Of a stretch of DNA of 64,000 bases, positions 17,463 to 28,084 are shown one piece after another. This DNA is from Bacillus massilinigeriensis (GTDB lineage Bacteria; Bacillota; Bacilli; Bacillales; Cytobacillaceae): assembly GCF_900117315.1 (NCBI RefSeq), contig NZ_LT630337.1, positions 2,551,601 to 2,615,600 of the forward strand, read 5' to 3'. Position 1 is the stretch's first letter; every line of letters starts with the position of its first letter. The notes below the pieces were generated by a model. It saw nothing but the letters and a program-made list of their open reading frames with translations, ran no database searches and was not told where the DNA came from. The translations under genes and the position numbers were made by a program.

Positions 17463-17600
17463 AACCTTATCGTCATGTATTTGGACATTCTTTTTATTCT
17501 GCACAAAACCTAAAACAACGAAAGCCCTACCTCTCTTTCATCAATACGGCTCCTAGACCGCGCCTCTTAGAATCAGGTTCTCTAATAGTTTCAAGGAAAA
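17404..17600 (-). ncRNA. Orphan structured RNA, lysine-riboswitch-like, with terminator
   Basis: The 611-base gap between folD and glpD holds, besides the ZTP leader, a minus-strand structured block. It reads in order AAGAGGCGCGG, GGAGCCGTA, a hairpin 17543-17535/17524-17516 around GAAAG...CTTTC, GCAGAATAAA, ATGTCC and ATAAGGTT, words similar in order to lysine riboswitches (L-box), although the GCCGAAG core is not intact. It ends in a long stem with T run at 17404-17462. No gene follows before the folD promoter. The identity is an inference; the terminator and folded nature are seen directly. 17611-17814 is AT-rich with no clear feature. Confidence 0.45.
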
Positions 17601-17814
17601 ATACTCATTGATATATTGGGGTTATATTACGTGTATAAAAGAGGTTTGTTACAAAGTGGGTTAAAAATCTCTGGAAACACACAAAACTATACAATCTAAA
17701 GAGTAAAACTATTTATATATTTCTTCATGATGATATTATTCAAAGTCTAATATCCAAACACAAGAATTATTATTATAATACTTTTTTTCTTATTTGTCTA
17801 TAGAACTTTTAAAA

Positions 17815-19476
17815 TTATTTCTCTTCCATTGAAATTGTTGCCGTTTGAATGGCTATTTCCATTTCTTCTTTCATGATTTGTTCCATCCTTCGGTTCCATC
17901 CGAAGTAATCTTTTAAAAAAACTATAACCTCATCCTTATACTTTTTGACAACGTCCAAATGAAATAATAAATCTCCCGTTCTTCGACTAAAAAAGTCGAC
18001 AGGTGTGACAACCATTTCTTCTTCAAGACCATACTTAAGCTTGGCAAAAAGGAGGATAGGCAGTTGGTAACGGTCAGCTATATCCTTTTCGCAAGCGATT
18101 ATTTTGTACAAAACGCTAACATTTGAACCATACTTGATCGTTAATTGCCTAGCCTCCTCTTCTGTTAGCCCAATTGAGATGCCCTTTTTTGTATGGACAT
18201 GTAAGTAATCTTTGAACCCCTTTGATCCACCCACATTTCCTCCAGAAATGGGAAAATGCTTTGTTTTACAGTTAGGATAACGTCTTCCATTTTCCTCCTT
18301 AGATTTTTTAACAATCAAATCAACCACTTCTTCTGACATTTTTCGATAACCTGTTAATTTTCCGCCTGCAATTGTAATCAATCCAGACCTCGACTCCCAT
18401 ATTTCATCCTTACGAGAAATCTCGGAAGGCTTCTTCCCTTCTTCTGAAATGAGCGGTCTAACACCTGCCCAACTCGATTCAATATCATTTTCATCCAGAT
18501 GAATACTCGGAAACCGCTCATTTATTGCTTGTAAAAGATAGATTCTGTCCTTTGAGGTTACCTTTGGATAGATTGGATTCCATTCATAAAAGGTATCTGT
18601 TGTTCCGACATACGTTTTTTCTTCGCGAGGAATGGCAAACACCATCCTTCCATCATTTGTATCAAAGTAAATTGCCTGTTTTAAAGGAAATCTAGACTGA
18701 GAAAAAACTAAATGCACACCCTTTGTCAGGTTTAGATATTTACCATGATTTGAGCGGTCCAATTCACGAATGGTATCCACCCATGGACCAGCAGCATTAA
18801 TAATATAGTCTGCATAAATCTCATAAATCTCATCAGTTAGTTGATCCGATACTAGAACTCCAACTAGCTTTTCGTCTTGATAAAGCAGCTTTTCAACCTT
18901 TGAATAATGGACTGCTGTTGCCCCTTTTTCATTAGCTGCTTTTATTACTTCAATGGTTAACCGAGCATCATCTGTCCGATATTCTACATAATATCCTGCT
19001 CCCTTTAAACCCTCCTTATTTAATAGTGGCTCACGAGCTAATGTCTCATTCTTATTGAGCATCATTCTCCTTTCAGACTTTTTTACCCCTGCTAAATAGT
19101 CATAGATTCTTAATCCGAGGGAGGTGCTCCATTTTCCAAAGGTTCCTCCCTTGTATATGGGTAAAAGCATCCATTCTGGTGTTGTGACATGTGGGCCATT
19201 TTCATAAACAATCGATCTTTCCTTTCCAACCTCCGATACCATTTTTATTTCCAATTGTTTCAGGTAGCGAAGTCCCCCGTGTATTAACTTTGTAGAGCGA
19301 CTGGATGTGCCTGCAGAAAAATCCTGCATTTCAATTAGAGCCACCTTCATTCCTCGTGTAGTCGCATCTAAAGCAATACCTGCACCTGTTATCCCACCCC
19401 CAATAATGATAAGGTCATGCTTTTCAGACTTTAATTTATCCACAAAAGCCTCGCGATTTTTATTAGAAAAATTCAT
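17815..19476 (-). CDS. glpD: Glycerol-3-phosphate dehydrogenase GlpD
   Basis: FAD-dependent, membrane-associated enzyme that oxidises sn-glycerol-3-phosphate to dihydroxyacetone phosphate and feeds electrons to menaquinone. The N-terminal IIIGGGITGAGIALDA is the FAD Rossmann motif, followed by DFSAGTSSRSTKLIHGGLRYL, the family signature (in two parts around residues 43-63). The frame begins at 19503, but GGGAGGAGG precedes ATG 19476, giving 553 aa (B. subtilis 555). It follows glpK with a hairpin between them that is probably the target of the antiterminator GlpP. Confidence 0.95.
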   Translation of the reverse strand: MNFSNKNREAFVDKLKSEKHDLIIIGGGITGAGIALDATTRGMKVALIEMQDFSAGTSSRSTKLIHGGLRYLKQLEIKMVSEVGKERSIVYENGPHVTTPEWMLLPIYKGGTFGKWSTSLGLRIYDYLAGVKKSERRMMLNKNETLAREPLLNKEGLKGAGYYVEYRTDDARLTIEVIKAANEKGATAVHYSKVEKLLYQDEKLVGVLVSDQLTDEIYEIYADYIINAAGPWVDTIRELDRSNHGKYLNLTKGVHLVFSQSRFPLKQAIYFDTNDGRMVFAIPREEKTYVGTTDTFYEWNPIYPKVTSKDRIYLLQAINERFPSIHLDENDIESSWAGVRPLISEEGKKPSEISRKDEIWESRSGLITIAGGKLTGYRKMSEEVVDLIVKKSKEENGRRYPNCKTKHFPISGGNVGGSKGFKDYLHVHTKKGISIGLTEEEARQLTIKYGSNVSVLYKIIACEKDIADRYQLPILLFAKLKYGLEEEMVVTPVDFFSRRTGDLLFHLDVVKKYKDEVIVFLKDYFGWNRRMEQIMKEEMEIAIQTATISMEEK

Positions 19477-19527
19477 GATCCTCCTCCCAACATTGCGCCT
19501 CACTTTGTAAATGTATGTTGGAATGGC

Positions 19528-19577
19528 AAAAAAATGAAAAGAGAACTCCTTTCCTTTTACAGGGGATGTTCTCTTCT
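19528..19577 (-). terminator. glpK-glpD intergenic terminator (possible GlpP target)
   Basis: On the minus strand AAGAGAAC pairs with GTTCTCTT, with inner CCCC/GG contacts, and a T-rich tail follows. B. subtilis GlpP antiterminates leaders of glpFK and glpD at such inverted repeats when glycerol-3-phosphate is present; that role is inferred here. Confidence 0.7.
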
Positions 19578-19589
19578 TATGGGACCCAA

Positions 19590-21110
<1,521 letters not shown>

Positions 21111-21142
21111 TTATTATATTGCAGAAGTTGGGATTCTTCCTA

Positions 21143-21176
21143 TAAAAAAACGACTTTGCCTAGTGGCAAAATCGGT
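21143..21176 (-). terminator. Terminator of ku
   Basis: On the minus strand CGATTTTGCC pairs with GGCAAAGTCG across a 4-base loop, and seven T follow. It separates ku from glpK. Confidence 0.88.
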
Positions 21177-21208
21177 AAAGATGAAAAACTGTAACATTGA
21201 ATTCATTT

Positions 21209-22045
21209 CTATGCCTGCTTTCGTTCCTTTGTTTTTGCTGTCGTTCTTTTCCTTGTCTTTGTTTCCTTTTGGGGCTTTGTTCTGTCAATAGAGGCCTGAA
21301 GAGCAGCCATTAAGTCAGTAACATTCGATTTAACCTCTTTTTCAGCAGATGTTACCACCTCATTTCCAGTTCTCTTAGCTTCAATAAGCTCAAGTAGAGC
21401 CGTACGGTAATCATCCGTATATTTTTCCGGTTCAAAATCGGTGGTTAATTGGTCAATAAGCAATATCGCTGTGTCTAATTCCTTTTTCGTCACTTTATCC
21501 TCTGAAGGAACATTTGGAACATCTCCCGCCGATCTAACCTCATCTGGATAATGGATTGTTTCCATGACTAATGTGTTATTATAAACTCGAATTACAGCAA
21601 GCTGTTCCTTCGCACGAATAATGATTTTGGCGAGACCGACCTTTTCAGACTCCTCTAATGCCTTTCTTAGCAAGGAGTAGGCCTTTCCCCCACCCTCATG
21701 GGGAGACATATAATACGATTTGTCGTAATATATAGGATCAATTTGTTCCATTTTTACAAAATCGATAATCTCTACAGCCTTGTCTTCATTTTCCTTCTTT
21801 AACTTTTCTAAATCTTCTTCATCAAGAACGACAAATTTCCCTTTTGTATACTCATATGCCTTAACAATTTCATCAGGTTTAACTTCTTCCTCACACGCTG
21901 AACAAATCTTTTCATACTTGATCGGTGCATGACATTTCTTGTGAAGTGTTCGAAGCTTTACATCCTTGTCTTCCGTTGCAGCATGTAGTTTTATTGGAAT
22001 ATTAACAAGACCGAAGCTAATGCTTCCTTTCCACATAGTATGCAT
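21209..22045 (-). CDS. ku: Non-homologous end-joining protein Ku
   Basis: A 278-aa prokaryotic Ku that forms a homodimeric ring on DNA double-strand ends and recruits LigD. The N-terminus MHTMWKGSISFGLVNIPIKL is the family hallmark. A CxxC pair (Cys45 and Cys48 region, CSACEE, with an earlier CHAP) may be a degenerate zinc site. The C-terminal tail is Lys/Arg/Thr-rich, as in other Bacillus Ku proteins, and likely binds DNA. It is divergent from ligD. In B. subtilis the pair protects dormant spores and is under forespore control; I could not fix a convincing sigma-G promoter here. Confidence 0.95.
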   Translation of the reverse strand: MHTMWKGSISFGLVNIPIKLHAATEDKDVKLRTLHKKCHAPIKYEKICSACEEEVKPDEIVKAYEYTKGKFVVLDEEDLEKLKKENEDKAVEIIDFVKMEQIDPIYYDKSYYMSPHEGGGKAYSLLRKALEESEKVGLAKIIIRAKEQLAVIRVYNNTLVMETIHYPDEVRSAGDVPNVPSEDKVTKKELDTAILLIDQLTTDFEPEKYTDDYRTALLELIEAKRTGNEVVTSAEKEVKSNVTDLMAALQASIDRTKPQKETKTRKRTTAKTKERKQA

Positions 22046-22178
22046 ACCATTTCTCCATTCCTACCTTATTTCTTCTTAATTTATGTAAACAATTGCGAAG
22101 CATGTATTTCAACATTTGGTAGAGGAGTAATCTTATCCTTTGGGAAAATTAATTGAAAAGGAATTGAGAGGATTATGA

Positions 22179-24008
22179 ATGATGAAACCTATGCTGCCAA
22201 GTTTATCCTTTGATGTCCCAAGAGGGAAAGATTGGTTTTATGAAGTAAAATATGATGGTTTTCGAGCAATCCTACACTGGGACAAAGAAATTCAATTAAT
22301 CAGTCGGAACGGGAAATCTTTACTTGAAATTTTCCCCGAAATGAAAGAGTTCCTGGAAAAATGGGCAGATCAATTCAAACCATTTTTACCCTTTGTATTA
22401 GATGGAGAATTGGTCTTTTTAGAGAACCCCTATAAAGCAAATTTCGGTAATCTGCAAGTAAGAGGAAGAATGCGTTCACAAGAACGTATAAGAGAAAAGG
22501 CATTCAAGGCTCCCTGCATGCTATTAATTTTTGATGTATTAATGCTAAAAGGAAAGTCGACAAAGGAAATGACCTATTTAAAAAGAAAGGAAACACTAAA
22601 GGATTTTTTTCAGTCATGCTCCCTCCCGTTAAAGCCTAATAACAATAGTACGCAGTTACTTCAATTGATCCCATTTTATAACCACTTTGAAGAGATTTGG
22701 GAAAAAGTCATCTTGAATGATGGGGAAGGAATCGTCGCTAAACGGGAAAATAATATATGGGAAGAGGGAAAGAGAACCACAACCTGGATAAAATATAAAA
22801 ATTGGAAATATGTTTCTTGTTTTGTGACTGCCTTTGAAAAAGCTAATGGCTACTTTTATGTTGGGGTCCTTAAGGAAGAACGAGTTCTTCCTATTGGTGC
22901 TTTTCTATTTGGTATAAAGCCTGAGGAAAAAGATGCACTATATTCAATCATAAAAGAAAATAAGTCAAAGGAGGATGACCAATTTATTTATGTAGAGCCC
23001 GGAATATGTGTTGAGCTTAAATATTTAGAGTGGTACCAGGAAGGAATGCGTGAACCCCATTTTGATCGCTTTCGTTTTGATTTGAAGCCCAAGGATTGCA
23101 CCTTTGATAAAATGTTTCAACAGCAAAAAAACCTTCCACAAGATGTGGAAGTTACTCATCCAGACAAACCATTATGGGAAAAGCCCGCGATTCGTAAAAT
23201 GGACTATATCCATTATTTAAGAGAGATTTCCCCTTATATGCTCCCATTTTTACAGGACCGCTTGTTAACAGTCATTCGCTACCCACATGGGATATTTGGA
23301 GAAGCCTTTTATCAAAAAAATAGTCCAGATTACGCACCAGATTTCGTCAAAACACATATAGAAGATGGGATAAACTATTTGGTTTGCAACAATATTAAAA
23401 CCCTTCTTTGGCTCGGAAATCAGATTGCCTTTGAATTTCACATTCCTTTTAAAACTATATCAAGTACTGGTCCCAGTGAAATTGTTTTTGATTTAGATCC
23501 TCCTTCAAAGGATGCCTTTCATCTTGCAATAAAGGCCGCCATTTACATGAAGGAGGTTTTTGACCACTTGCAATTAATTAGTTTTATCAAGACCTCTGGA
23601 AGTAAAGGTCTTCAAATCTATATTCCTTTGCCGGAAAACCGATATACCTTTGATGAAACTAGATTGTTCACTTCCTTTATTGCGGATTATTTAGTCTCAA
23701 AGGATCCTGATTCTTTTACAATTGAGAGATTGAAAAAAAATCGAGGCAAACGCTTGTATGTAGACTATGTTCAGCATGCGGAAGGAAAAACCATTATTGC
23801 ACCATACTCCCCAAGGGGAAGAGAAAACGCAACAGTAGCGACTCCACTCTTTTGGGAGGAAGTTAACGAAAAGCTAACAATCGATCAATTTCAAATTCCT
23901 ATGATGGTTAAAAGAATTAATACTGAAGGAGATCCCTTTCAATCGTACTTTCAGGTAAAGGAAGAACAGAATTTTGATCCGATATTGGATTTCTTGAAAA
24001 GAAAGTAG
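22179..24008 (+). CDS. ligD: ATP-dependent DNA ligase/polymerase LigD
   Basis: A 609-aa end-joining enzyme with an N-terminal ATP-dependent ligase domain and a C-terminal archaeo-eukaryotic primase-type polymerase domain. The adenylylated Lys is in VKYDGFRA (Lys24). The polymerase metal site includes DLDPP (near residue 430), and the KTSGSKGLQIYIPL segment matches the nucleotide-binding loop. A 3'-phosphoesterase domain, present in mycobacterial and Pseudomonas LigD, is absent, as usual in Bacillus (B. subtilis LigD/YkoU 611 aa). MM at the start leaves the exact start open by one codon. Confidence 0.95.
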   Translation: MMKPMLPSLSFDVPRGKDWFYEVKYDGFRAILHWDKEIQLISRNGKSLLEIFPEMKEFLEKWADQFKPFLPFVLDGELVFLENPYKANFGNLQVRGRMRSQERIREKAFKAPCMLLIFDVLMLKGKSTKEMTYLKRKETLKDFFQSCSLPLKPNNNSTQLLQLIPFYNHFEEIWEKVILNDGEGIVAKRENNIWEEGKRTTTWIKYKNWKYVSCFVTAFEKANGYFYVGVLKEERVLPIGAFLFGIKPEEKDALYSIIKENKSKEDDQFIYVEPGICVELKYLEWYQEGMREPHFDRFRFDLKPKDCTFDKMFQQQKNLPQDVEVTHPDKPLWEKPAIRKMDYIHYLREISPYMLPFLQDRLLTVIRYPHGIFGEAFYQKNSPDYAPDFVKTHIEDGINYLVCNNIKTLLWLGNQIAFEFHIPFKTISSTGPSEIVFDLDPPSKDAFHLAIKAAIYMKEVFDHLQLISFIKTSGSKGLQIYIPLPENRYTFDETRLFTSFIADYLVSKDPDSFTIERLKKNRGKRLYVDYVQHAEGKTIIAPYSPRGRENATVATPLFWEEVNEKLTIDQFQIPMMVKRINTEGDPFQSYFQVKEEQNFDPILDFLKRK

Positions 24009-24016
24009 AAGTCTTG

Positions 24017-24215
24017 GCCGTAACGGACCCTCGTTCCGTTATCAATAATAAATTGCCCATTTTTGGGAGCTTATCAGACTCACGTTCCGCTAATAGCCAA
24101 AATTCAGCCCTTTTCCTACTATTTTTTTACCAATAGCGAATTCTCTGTCCGTTAATTTCGATCATTGGGTTGTTTTTACTCAAATAATGGAAACCTTGTC
24201 CGATAAAATCATACC
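24017..24215. repeat. Intergenic repeat region with GTTCCGTTAT-like words
   Basis: Between ligD and dapF. A hairpin at 24021-24041 (TAACGGA/TCCGTTA) is followed by related words: GTTCCGCTAAT near 24083, GTCCGTTAAT near 24148 and GTCCGATAAA near 24199. I see no coding potential. The wording is typical of short dispersed intergenic repeats of Bacillaceae, from memory. Confidence 0.5.
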
Positions 24216-24231
24216 ACCGAACTTCCCAATT

Positions 24232-24266
24232 CAAAAAGTAGCCGATTTTTAAGAAAAATCGGCTAC
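24232..24266 (-). terminator. Terminator of dapF
   Basis: Perfect 13-bp stem GTAGCCGATTTTT/AAAAATCGGCTAC with a short loop, followed on the minus strand by TTTTTG. Confidence 0.88.
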
Positions 24267-24279
24267 CATATCAATGAAT

Positions 24280-25263
24280 TTACATCCATTTAGAAATATA
24301 GTCTTTTGCATCCTTTTGTAATTCAGCATATCTCTCTTCCTCAGCAGCAAATAGGAATTTCTCTCCCATTTCAAATGCTTCAGGATGTTCTAAATTAACT
24401 TGAACAACGACTTGATACATGTAAGTGGCATTCCCAATTAGATCAATTTTGTACTTTCCTTCGTTATCGTGGACAACACAACGAACCTTTCCTCCATTAT
24501 TATAGACCTGAATCGGTTTCTCCATTTCATTAATCCCCTGTAAGCAAGTAACTAAACTAGAGGCAGACATCGCAGTACCACAAGCATTGGTGAAACCAAC
24601 ACCTCTTTCAAAGGTTCTGACATAAATATGTCCATTTTCAAATGGTTTTACAAAGCTCACATTGACACCATCTGGGAATAATTCGTTTGGACCATTAACA
24701 TATTCACTTATTTGTTTCTGTGTCTCAGATTGAATAACATCTGTATCAACAATCGAAATCAAATGTGGGTTAGGCACGGCTACTGCTGTAAATGTCAGTT
24801 CATCGGATAGACGAGTAATCTTTTCATTCATTAAAGTCTCTTGATCTAATGACAATGGTAGATCATTTAATCGAAAAGATACTGGGGATATTTCCACCTG
24901 ATAGGTTGGAATTCCAGGGAAAATATCTTCTTGTTTTTCCACTTCAAGGTCTGCCCTCATAGTTTCAATAACTGCAGAATCCTTCCCAAGGAGCTCACAA
25001 ACATACCTAGCAACACAGCGTAGGCCATTCCCACACATAGAAGCTTCTGAACCATCAGAGTTAAAAACCCTCATTCGACCATCCGCATGATCGCTCTTTA
25101 AAACAAATAGAATCCCATCCGCTCCCAATTCAGTATTCCGATTACATAAGGCCTTTGCTAAATCCGCACATTCCTTTTCCGAAAAAGCATAATCATTGGT
25201 TATTTCATCGATTAGTAAAAAATCATTTCCAGAACCGTGACATTTTGTTATTTTCAATTGCAA
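24280..25263 (-). CDS. dapF: Diaminopimelate epimerase family protein
   Basis: Racemase that interconverts LL- and meso-diaminopimelate for lysine and peptidoglycan. Both catalytic thiols are present: MCGNGLRC (near residue 75) and TNACGTAM (near 230), with KCHGSGNDF at the N-terminus. At 327 aa it is about 40 residues longer than B. subtilis DapF (284), with a C-terminal extension (ATYMYQVVVQ... to the end), so it may be a second, divergent paralogue. The open frame begins at TTG 25278, but GGAGGG lies eight bases before the TTG at 25263, which I prefer. Confidence 0.85.
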   Translation of the reverse strand: MQLKITKCHGSGNDFLLIDEITNDYAFSEKECADLAKALCNRNTELGADGILFVLKSDHADGRMRVFNSDGSEASMCGNGLRCVARYVCELLGKDSAVIETMRADLEVEKQEDIFPGIPTYQVEISPVSFRLNDLPLSLDQETLMNEKITRLSDELTFTAVAVPNPHLISIVDTDVIQSETQKQISEYVNGPNELFPDGVNVSFVKPFENGHIYVRTFERGVGFTNACGTAMSASSLVTCLQGINEMEKPIQVYNNGGKVRCVVHDNEGKYKIDLIGNATYMYQVVVQVNLEHPEAFEMGEKFLFAAEEERYAELQKDAKDYISKWM

Positions 25264-25381
25264 TTTTAAACCCTCCAACGTATTGCATCATTCAACTTTT
25301 TTCAGATTACTATATGGTAAGATTGCCATATTTTTTAGGAATGTTCAATAAAAGCTTACCAACAAATTAGAATCAATTAAT

Positions 25382-25421
25382 ATAAAAAGGAAGCCCGCGC
25401 TTTTTCGTTGAGCTTCCTTTA
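25382..25421 (-). terminator. Terminator of the 25440 gene
   Basis: Minus-strand AAAGGAAGC pairs with GCTTCCTTT across a 17-base loop, and a T run follows. Confidence 0.8.
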
Positions 25422-25439
25422 CCTCACTATTTTTTTCAT

Positions 25440-26219
25440 CTAATGTTCTCTGTAGCAAAAATATTTTGCTACTAATCCGAAGAGAATCAGCCTTTCTTCG
25501 TCTGTTAATCCTTGTTGGATAGTCAAAACAGGAGTGTTTGCATCCTTAAAATACCTTTCCCATTCTATTGGCATCCAGCCCTTTTTAAGAAGAGCTAATT
25601 CTAAGTCCTCATATCGAATCCGAATATCTGTATAAAAAGGCTCCTTTGAGATCGTCCATATTTTTTCCTTGAAACACCAGGTTTCCTTTTTTCCTTTTTT
25701 TTCCGTTTGTATAATTGAACCAATAGCTTGTCCTATAGGATTCAATAAATTTATTTCCCTTTTATTAACATAAAGAACAGCCAACAATTGTTGATTTTCA
25801 TTATACAAACCATATTTTTTTGGAATTAGCTTATCAACAAAGTAGGGCAAAAACCAACGAAAACTTTTAAAATTCATATCCTTAACTTCTCCAACCATCC
25901 TTCCGTTTGGTTCAAATAGAACCATTCTTATGGAAGGGGCTGGAAGGAAGGAAAGGAGAATTTGAGACTGATTGAAAATGGTCAGCTTCTTTTCTGTCTC
26001 TTGTATCTCATCAATTTCCTCATAACGCCTGCTTTGTCGCTGATAGTTTTGAAAACAGATAAAACTATAAACAATAAAAGGAATAGATGCAATGACCAAC
26101 CACATCTTCGAAGGAAACTGAATAATTCCAATCAAAAATAGAATAATTGGTAACAACGATACTAAGCTTGCATTCAGTGACATCATGGCCGATAATCGAT
26201 AATATTGCCGAATATTCAT
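25440..26219 (-). CDS. Hypothetical membrane protein
   Basis: A 259-aa protein with two adjacent hydrophobic segments near the N-terminus (about residues 12-33 and 38-57), and a long polar, mainly beta-type C-terminal part likely facing the cytosol. It has no motif I recognise. The segment from residue 115 (LFEPNGRMVGEVKD) to 170 recalls LURP/tubby-like beta folds with repeated NPxGQAIG-type turns, but this is only an impression. It stands alone with its own terminator, 84 bases downstream of the patatin gene in the same orientation. Confidence 0.65.
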   Translation of the reverse strand: MNIRQYYRLSAMMSLNASLVSLLPIILFLIGIIQFPSKMWLVIASIPFIVYSFICFQNYQRQSRRYEEIDEIQETEKKLTIFNQSQILLSFLPAPSIRMVLFEPNGRMVGEVKDMNFKSFRWFLPYFVDKLIPKKYGLYNENQQLLAVLYVNKREINLLNPIGQAIGSIIQTEKKGKKETWCFKEKIWTISKEPFYTDIRIRYEDLELALLKKGWMPIEWERYFKDANTPVLTIQQGLTDEERLILFGLVAKYFCYREH

Positions 26220-26303
26220 AACGTATACTCCTTATGAAGGGAATCCTACTAAATATTCTATTAACCTACGCTATGAATATGATTACTTTAGGATGATTCA
26301 CTG

Positions 26304-27155
26304 TCATAATAGTGATTGAATTTGATCCTTCATTCTCTGGGCATCTTGATATCCCTGGTCATATAGACTTTGTAATTTCTTTGGATTTCTCTCCACTCGG
26401 CCTACTTCAAGAGGAACTTGAGGTCGAATGATTAGGACATTTCCTTTCTTTTCTTCCTCCTCCAGGTATTCAATTGTCTCATTATATTTTCGATAACGAT
26501 TGGCAAGAGCCATCTGAAGCCCGGAAAATTCAGGATACTTCCTTTTTACTAAATATTGGAATCTCGATGGCTTTTTTCGGTATCCTTCATTTCTAGTTAA
26601 AACAACAATATTTTTTTTATTTCCATCCTTTTGTGCTTTTTTTATTGGAATGGGATCACTGATTCCACCATCAAGTAATTTTTGATTTTGAAATTCAACA
26701 ATTGGAGCAACAAATGGTAATGAACTTGAGGCCTTCATCACCGTTAATATGTCATTCCCATAATCTTTTTTATGAAAATAGGCAGGCTCTCCCGTTACAA
26801 CGTCCGTTGTTCCAATAACAAATTCAGCAGGATTCTGTTCTAGCAGCACATCATAATGAAAGGGCACTAGCTTATTTGGAATCTCACCAAAAATAAAATC
26901 CATCCCAAAAAGCTCTCTATTCTTCCAATAATTTTTCAATGACAAATATCGAGGATCCGACACGTAATCAATATTGACCGTTTTATTTCTTCCCTTTTGC
27001 TTCGAAAGGTAGGAGGCCGCTACTCCAGCGCCTGCTGAGACACCAATCACATAAGGAAAAAAGATCTCTTGTTCAAGAAAATATTCAAGGACACCTGCTG
27101 TATATACTCCTCTCATCCCTCCACCTTCAAGAACTAATCCGAAATCATGTAACAC
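26304..27155 (-). CDS. Patatin-like phospholipase (RssA family)
   Basis: Serine acyl-hydrolase with the Ser-Asp dyad of patatins. The oxyanion segment LVLEGGGMRGVYTAGVL is near the N-terminus, the nucleophile elbow is GVSAG, and the catalytic Asp is in LLDGGISDP. The substrate is unknown; bacterial members act on membrane lipids or acyl esters. The open frame starts at 27179, but AAGGGAG is six bases before GTG 27155, giving 283 aa. There is no signal peptide, so it is cytosolic or membrane-peripheral. Confidence 0.87.
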   Translation of the reverse strand: MLHDFGLVLEGGGMRGVYTAGVLEYFLEQEIFFPYVIGVSAGAGVAASYLSKQKGRNKTVNIDYVSDPRYLSLKNYWKNRELFGMDFIFGEIPNKLVPFHYDVLLEQNPAEFVIGTTDVVTGEPAYFHKKDYGNDILTVMKASSSLPFVAPIVEFQNQKLLDGGISDPIPIKKAQKDGNKKNIVVLTRNEGYRKKPSRFQYLVKRKYPEFSGLQMALANRYRKYNETIEYLEEEEKKGNVLIIRPQVPLEVGRVERNPKKLQSLYDQGYQDAQRMKDQIQSLL

Positions 27156-27304
27156 AATAATCTCCCTTTCTATTTTCAAATACTATTATATAAGCATAAT
27201 AAGATACCTGTTCTTTTACAAGTTTTTGAAAAGAAAAGAAGGCCAACCAAATTGATCAGGTACCCTCGCACCCCTTTTGGTCAGCCACATAGTATATACA
27301 ACAA

Positions 27305-28084
27305 TTATACTGCTAATTCTTTTTTTCTAAAAATAAGAATGCTAGAAACCAGTAATATGACCATTCCTACAATCGCAATGATTGATGCTATGAATGTCTC
27401 TTCAGGCCAGGATCCCTTCATTAAGAATTCACTCGTATAGTTCAATAACTGAGCTGGACTCCATTCCATTACTGTGGATAAAGAACTTGAAACAATATTC
27501 AGGATTAGAACAACAGCTAGTGATAAAAATGCAACAACACCTGGCGATTTCAAGAAGCTATTAAAGAAAATGGTTAAGGTAACCACCAATGACAACCAAA
27601 TACCGTAGATAATAAAGCTATACAGAAAATCTATAAATGGAATCCAATCAAATAATATTCCTACATAATACCATGAGACAATTAACCCTGCAAAGTAAGA
27701 TAGAAATAAAAGAATAAGTCCGCTAGCCCATTTTGATGTAATAAAAGAAGTAAAAGATACTGGTTTGACCAAAATGAGTTCAACCACTCCGCTTTTTCTT
27801 TCACCTGAAATGGTTCCCATAATCGTTAGGACAATAATTAGAACACCTAGCATATCGTATTGACTTAAGCTACTAAAAAATACCTCAGCAGGTGATGGCT
27901 CCGGCATTTCAAAAACTGCCCCCTCTGGAAGTCCCCCAACAGAATCTAGTATTTGTGGCATATAATAGGTTGTTAGGGGCTCTGAAGCACCTAATAGAAT
28001 AAAAACAATCGGTACCCAAATCAATTTAAAATTACGAATCATCTCTAATAGCTCTTTATGTAAAAGCGTAAACCATTGCCTCAT
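27305..28084 (-). CDS. yxlG: ABC-2 type transporter permease (YxlG/NosY-like)
   Basis: A 259-aa membrane subunit with about six hydrophobic segments and a large extracytoplasmic loop after the first one (about residues 38-70). SGERKSGVVELILVKPVSF is the coupling-helix segment typical of ABC-2 permeases. It overlaps the ATPase gene by 4 bases and is the last gene of a three-gene set equal in order to yxlEFG of B. subtilis, where these genes act as negative regulators of sigma-Y. The transported substrate is unknown. The sigY gene is not nearby. Confidence 0.82.
   Translation of the reverse strand: MRQWFTLLHKELLEMIRNFKLIWVPIVFILLGASEPLTTYYMPQILDSVGGLPEGAVFEMPEPSPAEVFFSSLSQYDMLGVLIIVLTIMGTISGERKSGVVELILVKPVSFTSFITSKWASGLILLFLSYFAGLIVSWYYVGILFDWIPFIDFLYSFIIYGIWLSLVVTLTIFFNSFLKSPGVVAFLSLAVVLILNIVSSSLSTVMEWSPAQLLNYTSEFLMKGSWPEETFIASIIAIVGMVILLVSSILIFRKKELAV

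Noticed and set aside
17426-17611. 61-aa plus-strand open frame
   Set aside because: It is antisense to the structured RNA and its terminator, and its codons reflect the stem sequences.
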